In this document: piece after piece, positions 11,581 through 23,233 of the stretch | Layout of the letters: every line of letters begins with the position of its first letter | How positions within the stretch are numbered: the first letter of the stretch is position 1 | Assembly: GCA_963930655.1 (NCBI GenBank) | Contig: OZ005619.1 | Location: 3,330,501-3,394,500 of the forward strand | Direction: 5' to 3' | DNA length: 64,000 nt | Origin: Myrica gale | Taxonomy: Eukaryota; Streptophyta; Magnoliopsida; Fagales; Myricaceae | The notes under the pieces: generated by a model | Seen by the model: only the letters and a program-made list of their open reading frames with translations | What the model was told of the DNA's origin: nothing | Databases searched by the model: none | Program-made: the position numbers and the translations under genes

Positions 11581-13169
11581 TAGTGTCGCTGGTGGCCTTC
11601 AGAAACTACGCCATTCTGCTGTCTGATTGTTTTTTGGATAATACGATGTACAGGTATTGTTTTAGGGAATATTGTACAGGTATTGTTTTAGGGAATATTG
11701 TACCATAGTCTTATGAGTCGTGTACAATATTCAAGGTCCAATCATAGAACTCAAATCTGGGCTATACACAAATGAAGTTTTTTGAAACATATGTTTATTG
11801 TTGCCCCCACTACTGCCAGTAAAGGACATGGCAGCAGTCTTCCATTGTTATGATCATCTGGCATGATGAGCTTTCCTTGAGAAGAGACACTTCTTAGGCT
11901 TCCAGGTTACTTAATTGGTAAAAAATTTCTTTTTTGTACGCGTCCATTTTGCTCACTGACTGCTGTAAATTGCATATTGGGAGCTGAAGTCTTTTTGTGG
12001 CAGTTGGGCTACATTGTTTTCGTTTTAGGTACCAAACCCAATCCACTCAAAAAGTGTTGCTCATAACGCTTGCTTTCAGGCCGAGGTGCCTCGTTGAGAG
12101 CCTGGCATCCTCACTCGATCAATTTGCGGATGATCGAGGCTAGGATCATTATGGTTCTTCGATAATTTCAATGTGGAGTTCTTAAAATCTTAAATAGATA
12201 ATCCTGGCAGTGAAGTTATGATGATTGCCTATTGCTTGAAAATTGCCGTGTTCCTAATCCTAGGTAAATGGTAGATGTATAATATATCCTCATTTCATGA
12301 CATACCATTGTATCCATACAAATGCTGCTTTGATATTGCTCACTTTTTCCACTCTGAACGTTATATTTTCACTCTATACCATTTTCCTCCACTACTACAT
12401 TCTCTCCTCTCGCGCTTAGTCAGTCATATCTCTTCTCCGGAGTCCGTATTGGTCTTTTACGGGTGGCATCCCATGAACAAGAGGCTTGCAATAATAAAAG
12501 CTCCGCGTGTTAAAAATAGTCCACACTTGTCTTCCAAAACATGCCATGTCAAAAAAGTCAATTTTACTTCCATCACTAGGGATGCCGAATGTAAATGCTC
12601 CTCCCTGCTCAATGTTAAAGGTTATGAACGTAAATGGGTAAAGACAAGCTCCATGGAAGTAAAAATTTTAAGAATTTTAAATCTGTAAAAGAAAATTTTG
12701 AGAATTTTTGAGCTTTTAGGGAGGTTTGTAAAAGTTGTTTAATTTTTGTTAGTGTTAAAAAGTAAAGAAAGCAAAATTTGATAGAGTTTTTCAATAAAAA
12801 AAAGTAAGAGAAGATTTAATTTTCAGGAAATTTGTATCAAAATTGACTTGCGAAAAAATTTCTGGAAAATTTTCCCACCCATACATTTAAACTGGCATAC
12901 GACAACGTGCATTCGTAGTAAAGTGCACGGCCACAAAAACGCAGAGAAATATATCTGAATTGCGTACAAATTACCATGTAAACAATGAAAAGACATCTTG
13001 AATCAGTCTCCGGCAGGAAAGAGATGCATCGCCCCCGGTTTATGTACAGAATTATTTACAGGACAGTCTTGTATATAGGCAATGCAAGTTCAACAGCAGT
13101 TACAAGGCATAATGTACAGGGTCAAAAACGAGTAGAAGCAAAGAACATCCGGTATTGCTTGTCAAACTC
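11581..13169. other. Convergent 3' region between HRD3A and POT1
   Basis: Both genes end here, facing each other. The HRD3A side has a 26-bp tandem duplication at 11647-11702. An open frame at 12275-12688 has no family resemblance or coding bias and is treated as chance. From about 12660 to 12890 the DNA is AT-rich with purine-rich GTAAAA-like runs resembling the MITE relics elsewhere in the window. Confidence 0.5.
11647..11702 (+). repeat. 26-bp tandem duplication in HRD3A 3' region
   Basis: The unit beginning TGTACAGGTATTG occurs at 11647 and again at 11673 with no change over the unit. This indicates a recent slippage-type duplication. Confidence 0.85.
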
Positions 13170-16100
13170 TTACTGGAGCTTGGTGCCAAAGATTCGATAC
13201 TGTCGACTTCCCCAAACTTCATTTTTTGAGAGGTAATAAGATTTCAGGCAAAACTGCACCCAAGGTGGATTTCTTGAAGCATTTCTTATCTCCTCTGCCC
13301 CAGGTGAATTTTTTCGGGGAGCATTTTTCATCTCATTGCTATTATCACTTACAGTTAGACCAAGCAATTTGTTCAGCTTCCTTGTCAACACATCAGATGC
13401 GGGATAGCCATCAAAAAAATTCTCCTATCATGGATGAAGATAACAAAATCAACCCAACCATGCAAGAGGATGGATCAAAGATAGTATTGATGGATCAAAG
13501 ATAGTAGCACATGGAACTGGTTGATTTGAGGGCATTGATGAACTCCAATATATTGGTTCAGCATATGAATAAGGATACCCAGTAGACGATTTGAATATAT
13601 TAATTGTCACCCAAACTTTGGAACATGTAGTCTAGATACCTGATTTATCCTTTACATATAGTATGGTTTAAGACCTCAACACTCCACGTATCTACGGGCT
13701 TAAATATAGGAAGAAACTTAAGTATCAGCTCTTTATATATAGGCACAATGGGTCTCTGCAACAGTTTTGAGGGAAAATTGTGGCTAGTAGTAACCCATAT
13801 TACAAGCGTTCATCAATAACACAAATCTGTTGGTACAGCGACATCATAGGGTGCAATCTTACGTACCAAAAAAGTACCCTGGAACTCAATACTGCTAGTC
13901 AGGAATTACAGAAGCAAAGACCAGGAACAAACTGTCTAGTTTGTCTAGAACAGACAAACCTCATGTAAAAGCAAAATGCAAGGCAGATAGAGGTGAAGTC
14001 GACACACAACAAAAGGACTTACATAAATAAGATGTTCAAGGACATGTTACAAGGAAATCCACATCAACAGTTGGGGGGGGGGGGGGGAGCACAGCTACAT
14101 CTTATAATGAAATTTGGATCGGATTAATTTAAGTCAAGTAGTGGAAATATGTTCTTACCCCATCTTCTCCATACAAAAGAGCGTGGATTCTTGCAGTTGG
14201 ATCTTCTAGGGTGAGTCTAATCCGGTAAGTCCCAATGGGGGAGCGGAAGTCCTCAGCCCTCCATGGAAGTGCTGCTACTACTCGAGCTACACACTTGAAT
14301 TTAGCTGTTACCTAGAAGACATAGAGTTCACTCAGCAAGAACTGAGATTAAGCTGTATGGCCCCCCCATTATTAATATAGTTCAGTGAATCCCGAACTCA
14401 TCACCTCAGGTGGAAAATAGGATCCCCAACAGTCGCACAAACTAAAAAAGAAAAAAAAAACCAGTTTTACAGTCAGTCGCCAGGTCCTAGCACACTGCAG
14501 TTCCGTCTTTTAGAGCTTCAACTCCACCAACAAAAATTGCTCTCTTGCACTCTCGCACACGTGCACGAGCAGAAACCCACTCTCACAGACACAATTTTTC
14601 TTTATTTTCATTTGAATTTAGATTTTAGCCATTGAAAAGGTTCTACCCAATTGAGGACTCTGACCGCAAAAAAAAATGAAATCGATTTTAAGTTTTGCAT
14701 TATTTGTCACCCTAACAATAATATATCTTTTATCTATTACTGCACTTAATAAGTTTGACCATAAGACTCATTACGAGTCCATGCACTCACTACCCATTGA
14801 ACTTAGAAAGCTTCTATGATATGAGGAGCTTCTGCCATAATTGCCAATATGATTTTAGAAAAAAGGCCATCAATTAAAACCAAGAATCTCCTCCACATAA
14901 ACAATACCAGAATCAACTCTCTTTCACAAAATGTAGAAAAAATGAGGCTAGTAAATTCCCACGCAGATTATGCATAAACTCTTCATATAGAAGAATCACT
15001 TACACAGAAAACTAAACAATTACAAGAGACAGATACATCAAAATCAGCAAATGAAATGTGCTTCACACCCCAGGTTTGAGGGGAAGCATTGGCATGGCTT
15101 CTTTTTAGTAGAAATGGAAAATTCCCCAAACTTCAGAAGCGCCAATAAGAAATAATCATCATAAAGGTCATAGTTTCAAATAAAAGAGTTTAAAAGTTAC
15201 CTATGGAAGCAAAAAAAATAAAAAGTTAGGCTTGGAATGGATATGCTACCTTTGGATAAGTAAGAACATCCATAAGCGTTACAAATGGCACATGGTCATG
15301 ATCTACCTCTGCATGGGTTGAGGATATACATGATCAGAAGACTTCCAGACACAAAGACATCTCAAAAAGGAGAAACGCAAAAAGCCAATTTAAAACCTGT
15401 AATATGTGACCAAGGAAAGCACCAGTATGGAACCCTTCCAAATTCCGCTGACAACCGCTCATCATATAACCTGACATGAATAACCATATTGTTACATTTC
15501 CTTGGCAAAAGTTTGTGCAATATCCATTTTCCCACTTTAAAATGAACAATGGCATCTCAAAGAAACAAGAGAATACATATTTTATTATTCATGTCTCAAT
15601 CCAAAGGAACAATAATAACCTTTGGCGCTCCGCTATGAGATGGTCCTCATTTGACGTACAACGGAGCTTTGTGAATTGTGTCAACACACCAAGCCATAAT
15701 CCCGAACGTACTTCACAGAGTACGTTTACAAATTTTACCCATGTCCCCACAAGTAGCAAGTGAAGATGATGCTTCTGAATGCTTTGGTCAAAGGTCACCC
15801 TTAATATGCTCCCAACTCTGGGGAATGTACACAATAGATCTCTTGGCAGGGGCAGGGATTCCAATTGTAAAGGAAGCGGGTCATTGAGTTCATCTTCTAG
15901 CCTGCAGTCCATAGTTAAAAGCTTTAGACTTCTATCTCATAGAGCCAGAAATATGATACTGTGGATCCAAACATATTCGTGAAATTAATTTCAGACCTAG
16001 AAGATATTGTCAACAAAACGAAATAGTAACATGAAGACAACACATGAGATTATGTGTATATCAAATATATGCAGCATAAATCTTCTTCCAGCCATGTCTA

Positions 16101-19100
16101 GTGGTGTTAACACCTTGGAAATGAGATAAACATCTCACTTTAGCAAAATTGCAGGCTATAATTACTCAAGTAGAATGGACAGGGAGAGTGTAGCTCCTAC
16201 ATCACATACTGTTTAATACAAAGATTGAGATGATATTCAGAGGTCAGACCAACAACCTGCAAGTGCTGCATGTAAATAGATATACACGGCATATATAGAA
16301 CTACAGTACTACTTCCATCTTTAAGCTCTTAGATACAGACTACCTTACAGAATTATACTAAATACAAGTTCAATTGCAATCCAACTGCTTTATAATCAGA
16401 AAAAATTGAACATAAACAGCAACAAATACTAGTCAACTCACTTTGTGGGAAGACTAGTTGGTGCGGCATCAGTTCCATCCCAAACATATGCCATCCACTC
16501 ATCTTTAGCGACCTCATAGACATGAAGTATCTTTGGAATAAAACATCGAAGGGATGAAAACTAGATAAAGTTGGACCATCTAAAATCTTTAAGTACAACA
16601 CAAAATACACAATAAAGAATCAACTTCTGCGATCATTGTTATTACCTGAAATACAGAAACAGTACCCAAAAAAAAATCAAATTACCTTGCATGCCAAATT
16701 AACATGTCGTCCCTCCTTGATTTCTCTCACAAACAAGAAGTCTGTTGACCCTACAGAAGCAGAAGCAAATGCGTAGCTAGAGTTTTGCATAAGGATGAAA
16801 TGCACAGTTGAATTCCAGCATCAAAACACAAAGGAGGGTATCAAAGAAGTTGCTAACATAACAGAAAGGAGGTTTTCAGTTGGAATGGAAATTTTTCAGA
16901 CTCAAAGATATCCATGGCAACATCCCGTTTAGGAGTCAAGGAAAGCTCTCCTTTAAAAAAGTAGATATCACTGCCTAATAAGAAATTATGATTTTTGAAA
17001 TGTCATGGAGTTTAATTGCCTCGTGTTTCCGCTTGTTGGCCAGTGAATCTCTGTACAAGGCTCGAGCTTCACTTAAAAATTGATTGACTACTCTATCATT
17101 TTATAGATATTTGAATCGCCAAATTTGAGCTTCAGTGAAAACAAAAAACCTTCTCAAGGTTTATCACCCCATTACCAACATTAAAAATGCAAATTCATAT
17201 GCTATGTGAAAGTATTTTGAAATATATGGACCATTTTATAATCTTTAATAGAAGGCTTAGAAATTTGATTTCTTCCAAACTCCACTTGCAGTTAGGTATG
17301 GCAGAGCACTCTTACAAATTGCAGAGAAGGTTGTGAATGCAATCATGTTCAATGATACTATAATGCATAGTGAATGGCAGGGCATCATTGTCGAAGTTAT
17401 TGTGTTTGCCTTTATTTAGCATGCACAAGACATTGTGGCATTCATTTGGTAACCTTGAGAACTTGTCATTTCCATATGCAACCATTTTCAGGTGGAAATA
17501 GAGCTGGCCAGTTGTGGGTTTCTAACTCTGAACTCCTTAATACATTTCCAGAGGAGGAGAGGAGACAGGAAAGAATGAACTGTTTTGCTTCCATCTATCT
17601 GGATGCTTTCTTTCTTTCTTACAAATGTGTGATGTTGGGAAATTATAATAAGTTATGTGAATTTTCCTATGCTTTCCTTCATTTTAGTAACCTTAATAAT
17701 TAGTGAAAATTCCAATATCATCCCAGATAACCCTTACCCCTTTTATCTCTTTGTGACTAATTTACACAGTAATTTATCATTTTGAATCACTTCTGCTCTT
17801 TCAACCAAACAGAGAATGACATCTACTTCCTTCCCTCTATCCTATTTCTTCCCTAACTAATCATCATGCTTCTTTCTAAGGATGAAGAACGTAACAGATC
17901 CAACCTCTTACCAAGTACGTAGTTATTGACTATAACTTGATGGACTACACTTTAACCCAGACCTGGGTAGCAATTCTGACAGGGAGGAGTTTGTGCAGGT
18001 TTGAAACAGGGCCTTGCAACTGGAAGTTGTTCTCCCTTGCCAACCCATTCACACCTCGCAGAGGAAAAACTATCTTTATCCATGGAGGAGTTTCACAGGA
18101 TCCAAACCAAGGAACAGATAACTTTAACCTTCTCTCATCTCTTCTCCTCCCCCTCTTGTTTCTTTTTTTCTTTTTTTGGGTTGATAATCCCCTTATCATC
18201 CCCGATCCTCTCACTCCAAACTCCAATCTACTGGAGTGTTCAAAATACGAAGATTCCTCAACCATTTTTATCTCAAATTAGTAGTGAATTTCATTTCTCT
18301 AATTTTAGATTCCAGCTAAGGCAACATAGATTAAGTCTTAATCCTCCAAAGATCTCATACGAAATCCCACAAGCATTTTCAGACTCAGAAAATTAAAAGG
18401 AACACTCACAACGTTTTCTATTTCCATGCAAGTAATTTGTACCACAGTAGCCAAAGTAATAAATTCTATATATGTATTTTTGTCTAAACAAATCGATCTC
18501 GCCCTTTAACATATAGATACAATTAGACCATGTGAGGATGGTTTCTTTGCTTAGTGATCTTTATGTGCTTGTAAGAATACCTTCATCAAGCTGAAAATTA
18601 ACCAACCACTTTCGCAGGCCTTCTATGAACTTCTTGTCTAGGTCTCTTGGGCGAAAATTTGAAGAAACTTGATAAGGACGGAAGTCTTCGCTTTCTTTTC
18701 CTTCATACAGAGCAAAAGAAGAAAACCTCTTGTTGAAAACAGCATTAGCCTCCCAACAATGAGGTTTCATCTGCAAGATTATACACTGCAACTTTTAGCA
18801 CAATTCATAATATTAATTTTCATCAAATATAACAAAAAATGCAAGCCTTCAAAATCCTACAGGCAGTATAAAGTACACAAACATTTTTGAAAATAAAATT
18901 ATGAGATGCACAGCATCTCAGCTATACATCCCGCTGACCATGTATAGAACACAAAAAGCACATTAAGGTCGAAGGCATAATGTTATCCAAGGCTAATCCA
19001 AGACAGATGGAATAATTTGTCTTTTCCTCTCTTTCACCTTTTTTTTCTTCATATTAAGTAATCCATAACCAACTTTAAGAGCTTTAACTTGTGAACCTTT

Positions 19101-20877
19101 TCACCCATCATTCCACTCTTTCTTAATGACTATAGGCTATTTTAAGCTTACCACTCTTTTGTAGTACTTTCTTTTCTTCTGCCTTGCTTTCTTCCAACAC
19201 GGTCTCACAAGAAAAAAATTGCAACAAAAGCATAGTGGAAACCATATTTTGAAGGAATCCATGATTAAGATGTACCACAACACGAGAAATCTGAATTATA
19301 TCCCCAGCTGACATGATATGGGGAAGCTTTTCCATACTTTCCGCGAAAACATTAACCGAAAACCCATGTTTTGGATACGACTCATCGATGATCTTTAGTG
19401 TTGTACACCAATCTGCAACAAATAATAACTATGGCTAATAGCAATAAAATAGGTGAATATCTCCCACAGTAGCTTTAAAAGAGCACTGAAGCTGAACGAA
19501 AACACAGACAGAAAGTCACTTTTCAAATAACAATTGACCAGGTGACATGATTATAACCTTAACATACATCCAATAGGAAATGCAACCATGCAGTTTAGGG
19601 CAAATCAGATCCAAAGGTTAAGCACTGCCAACAAACATGCACCCCAATCTACAACAATGGATTATTTTTCCACAGAAAAATTTTCCTCTAAGATCATTGG
19701 AGAAACATTTATTTTTGCTAAGATTTGCATGAGGTTTTTAATCAGAAAGACAAGCAGATGCATCTGAGATAATCATGGTTGATCCAGCACTACCCATTCA
19801 GTTATTTAGTATACTCAGGACAAAAAATGAATTTCAAAAGCTTGAAATTTGAACTGAGCTTAGGATCTGTGTTTTCTCATTTACCAATGTATTTTGAATT
19901 TGAGTATTTGCCCAAAAAATGGCAGAAGAAATGACGAAATCAAATAAATGCTCATCTTGATATGCAGATCCAGATATCGAAAAAGCAAATAGATCAAAAG
20001 ATTCTTAATTTACAGTATTCTATGTACTGGCTCAGAACAGACACCTTACAGCACTTTCATCACTCTACTACCGAACAACCAAAGTGATAGCAGCCGTGAG
20101 TCCGGCCTTTGTGTCATCATCGCCAGAAGAAATACATTTCAGCCAAAATGTCTTTTTTGTTTCCATTAATCTTATGAAATAATCGAACCTAACACAGTGA
20201 CAAAAACAGAGGCCTCATTTAACTTGAGTGAAGCTAAACTAGTACGATGAACCCGAGGGGAAAACTAAATCAATAGCACAAATTTGAGATTTTGAGACAG
20301 AACCACAATCGCAGTTAGTTCTAGGAAATGCAGAAATGGTAAAGACTAAAGACTCTGCCAGTATTCTATGAACTGGCTCAGAACAGACACCTTACAGCAC
20401 TTTTCATCACTCTACTACCGACCAACCAAAGTGATAGCAGCCGTGAGTCCGGCCTTTGTGTCATCATCGCCAGAAAAATACATTTCAGCAAACAATGTCT
20501 TTTTTGTTTCCATTAATCTCATGAAATAAACGCACCTAACACACTTGACATAAAACAGAGGCCTCATTTAACTTGAGGGAAACTAAATTAGTACGAGGAA
20601 CCTGGGGGAAAACTAAATCAATAGAACAGATTTGAGATTTTGAGACAGAACCACAATCGCAGTTAGTTATAGGAAATGCAGAACTGGTAAAGACTGGTAG
20701 ATAGGTGGAACTATGCTAGAAGCTCGCCAAAATCATGAGGAGAGAGAGAGTACCAGTTCCCTTCGTTCTCCTCGTTGCACCGAACTGGATGACGACGCCG
20801 ATGAGGTTCACCTTCTGATTGACGGCCGCAATGGCGTCCTGTATCTGAAGGAACTTGTAGTCGTCTCTGTACCCCAT
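13170..20877 (-). CDS. POT1: POT1 telomere single-strand DNA-binding protein
   Basis: Protection-of-telomeres 1 family: OB-fold protein that binds single-stranded telomeric DNA or, in some plants, works with telomerase. Ten minus-strand exons join in frame: 20877-20754, 19412-19276, 18770-18581, 16750-16686, 16530-16442, 15901-15620, 15470-15397, 15308-15250, 14311-14159 and 13424-13170. They total 1428 nt, 475 residues, normal for plant POT1. The N-terminus MGYRDDYKFLQIQDAIAAVN opens the first OB fold. FSSFALYEGKESEDFRPYQV belongs to the same domain. RLYDERLSAEFGRVPYW and VARVVAALPWRAEDF lie in the C-terminal part, and the protein ends YRIFGTKLQ. All introns examined are GT-AG and no internal stop is present, so the gene appears intact. 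Whether it is the POT1a or POT1b lineage cannot be told without a tree. Confidence 0.94.
20014..20705. repeat. 346-bp tandem duplication in POT1 intron 1
   Basis: Unit 1 (about 20014-20359) and unit 2 (about 20360-20705) align with an offset of 346 bp and a few per cent divergence. Landmark CTCAGAACAGACACC occurs at 20031 and 20377. The duplication stops about 50 bp short of exon 1, so coding is not altered. Confidence 0.9.
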
Positions 20878-21270
20878 CCCTCTCTCCTGCTCTCTCCTTT
20901 TCCAAAATCCTCTTACTAGGGTTTTGTCTTATAGTATTTTTCGCCCTACGTCAGTCACGGCATTCCAGTGGAGGCCGCTTCTAGCCTTCAGTTAGTGATA
21001 ATTTTGTTTCCCGCTCCCTTACTTCCGTATTCTACTAGAAAAAAAATATACCAAGAGTCTTGTTCGGCCACAAAAATTTTTTAAGATTTTTTTGAATACA
21101 AAATATTCACAATCAAACATCATTTTTAACCCTACATAAAAATAACTACAACACGCATACCAATAAAGTTAACATCACATAAAAATTCTCAAAACACAAA
21201 AAAATTCTCAAAATACTATACAAACGAACAGCCCTCAAGAATTAAAAAAGGCATCTCAAACCCCACCTCT
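20878..21270. other. POT1 upstream region
   Basis: Presumed POT1 leader and promoter: about 60 bp of pyrimidine-rich (gene strand: purine-rich) leader, then AT-rich DNA with CAAAAAATTC-like runs. Apart from the telo-box no clear element is seen before the first MULE begins. Confidence 0.5.
20917..20924 (-). promoter_or_regulatory. Telo-box in the POT1 leader
   Basis: On the gene strand the octamer AAACCCTA lies 40 bp upstream of the ATG. Telo-boxes are known in plant promoters of ribosomal-protein and cell-cycle genes; function here is inference. Confidence 0.45.
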
Positions 21271-21659
21271 TTAATAATAGGCTTAATATACGCGTGTGCC
21301 CCTGAGTTTTAACGTTTTCTCAAAAATACTCCTAGGGTAATTTTTGTTGTCCCACTACCCCTAAGGTATATCCATTTTTCCCGTTTTATCCCTCTGCCAA
21401 CATTTCGTCTATTTTTGGACGGAAATTGATGACGTGGACCAACTGACCACGTCACATCCAATTAAACTGCAACACATGTCCTTAACTGCTGAGTGGACAA
21501 AATTCTTTTTCCACCTATATATCCACGTCACTTTCCCTGTCATTTTACCAAAATGCCCTTAAAATCAACAAAAATGAAAACGAACCCCCCGTCATCGGCC
21601 CAGTGGATGTTCCCATGGGGCAAGCGCTTCAAGGAGATCAAGTCCACTTTGAGAATCTG

Positions 21660-22085
21660 CAACTCGTCAAACAATCTGCAAATGTGAGAATCAGCAAAGC
21701 CCCTTGGACAATGGACCACTCCTCCTCGCTGGAGATCAAGTCCATTTTATGTGCATTTTGGGTTCCATCTTTCTTGTCTGATCTGTTCTCCTTCTTTGAA
21801 CCAACACCATCACCACCATGATACACTCCACAGACAACTCTTAATGATTTTAGTGTTTCTTGCAGGGTAGAAATGTACTGCAACATAATGTCATCGATTG
21901 CGAGAATCAGCTCATCAGCTTCGAAACCACAAGTAAAACTGATACACCTCTCAACAGCTGCTTCAAGAAGTACTAGAACTTGAGGAATAGATTCCTCCAT
22001 TCTGCGAACCGTCTCACTGAGTTTAATACCCTGGGCTCCCACACCACGAGTAACTGCTCCCCTCAGATCCATTCCAGCAATCTTA
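21660..22085 (-). pseudogene. COG7 gene fragment captured by MULE
   Basis: About 140 residues match the middle of plant conserved oligomeric Golgi complex subunit 7, recognisable by GMDLRGAVTRGVGAQGIKLS, VRRMEESIPQVLVLLEAAVE, DDIMLQYISTLQETLKSLRV and EEEWSIVQGALLILTFADCL. The fragment has no start or stop of its own and no visible intron. It is open throughout, and the host frame extends over it on the minus strand from about 22300 to 21638. It is a captured piece, not a working COG7 gene. Confidence 0.88.
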
Positions 22086-22103
22086 GAGGACAGATTGCTG
22101 TTG

Positions 22104-22352
22104 TATTTGAAGGTATTGAGATTTGTTGGGGTTGTGGATCTGGTTAAGCAGAAAGGTGTGGTGGAGCTGCAAACATACAAGAAAGACCATCCATTTGCAC
22201 ACCTATTTGGATCAGGTAACATCATCGCTTTTACAACAAGAAGATACGGCGAAAAGCAACCTCTGATAGTCCGAGGACCCGGTGCAGGGGCCCAAGTCAC
22301 TGCTGGTGGTATATTCAGTGATATACTGCGGCTTGCCTCCTACCTTGGTGCC
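22104..22352 (+). pseudogene. AK-HSDH C-terminal fragment captured by MULE
   Basis: About 83 residues match the C-terminal end of the bifunctional aspartokinase/homoserine dehydrogenase of the aspartate-family amino acid pathway: FVGVVDLVKQKGVVELQTY, NIIAFTTRRYGEKQPLIVRG and AQVTAGGIFSDILRLASYLG. The family's terminal residues (YLGAPS) are reached, but the stop is lost and the frame runs on to 22514. No intron interrupts the fragment. It lies back to back with the COG7 piece, only about 20 bp away. Confidence 0.88.
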
Positions 22353-23233
22353 CCCAGAGATCTGCAGCCTGCCACTTTGAGCCAAGGAGGAGGACGACGA
22401 GGAGCGGTCGCCGATCAGATCACAAGAAGTCATATCCTCCTCCAATGGAGTCGACTCGGCCGGTTGCTGGTAATGGGTTCGTTTTCATTTTTGTTGATTT
22501 TAAGGGCATTTTAGTAAAATGCCAGGGAGAGTGACGTGGATATATAGGTGGAAAAAGAATTTTGTCCACTCGGCAGTTAAGGACACGTGTTGCAGTTTAA
22601 TTGGATGTGACGTGGTCAACTGGTCCACGTCATCAATTTCCGTCCAAAAATAGACGAAATGTTGGCGGAGGGATAAAATGGGGAAAATGGATATACCTCA
22701 GGGGTAGCGGGACAACAAAAATTACCCTAGGGGTATTTTTAAGAAAACGTTAAACCCCTGGGGCACGCGCGTATATTAAGCCTTAATAATAGGCTAAAAT
22801 ATTACTTTGTGGTATAGACTTTTTTTAAATATGCCTCTAGTGTTCAATTTATTGTCCCGCTACCCCTGTGGTGATATGTCTTCCCTAAAAATATCCCTTC
22901 GTCCATAATCTGTTTCCAAACTAACGGAATTTGCTGAGTTGTCTAAAATCTCCACGTCATGGTCAATAGAAAGAGAACACGTGTTCAATTTGCTGACTAG
23001 GCTAATGTTCGTGTAGTTCTTGTACACTCCACATTGTCAACAATTTTTTATGTCGAAAATGCCTTGCCATGTCACTAAAAAAATATCTCACACTTTGGCC
23101 CCCATCGACCTCATCCTCATCCCCATCTCATTCGTGTCCCCTTTCTTGAACCCTTGTGAATGCTCGCCTATAAGATCAACACCGCCGCTTACAAATGCTG
23201 GCAAATCTAAATGCTCACCAGTAAGATCAACAT

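Larger units (their letters stand above)
21280..22782. mobile_element. Pack-MULE carrying COG7 and AK-HSDH fragments
   Basis: A 1503-bp Mutator-like element. Its terminal inverted repeats are about 305 bp long (21280-21585 and 22478-22782), roughly 90% identical, and begin GGCTTAATATACGCG. The 9-bp sequence TTAATAATA flanks it exactly (21271-21279 and 22783-22791), the duplication size typical of MULEs. No transposase is encoded. The interior consists of host gene pieces in divergent orientation plus short unassigned coding-like stretches at 21586-21660 and 22370-22477. It therefore fits the Pack-MULE class, which moves using a transposase supplied elsewhere. Confidence 0.93.

Noticed and set aside
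12275-12688. 137-codon open frame between HRD3A and POT1
   Set aside because: No family motif, unusual composition and position in convergent 3' DNA.
14073-14087. Poly-G runs (also near 8678, 27237 and 30603) as structured elements
   Set aside because: Single homopolymer runs in introns or intergenic DNA, more likely slippage than function.
18001-18396. Open frames inside POT1 intron 3
   Set aside because: Pyrimidine-rich chance frames; flanking exons splice across them in frame.
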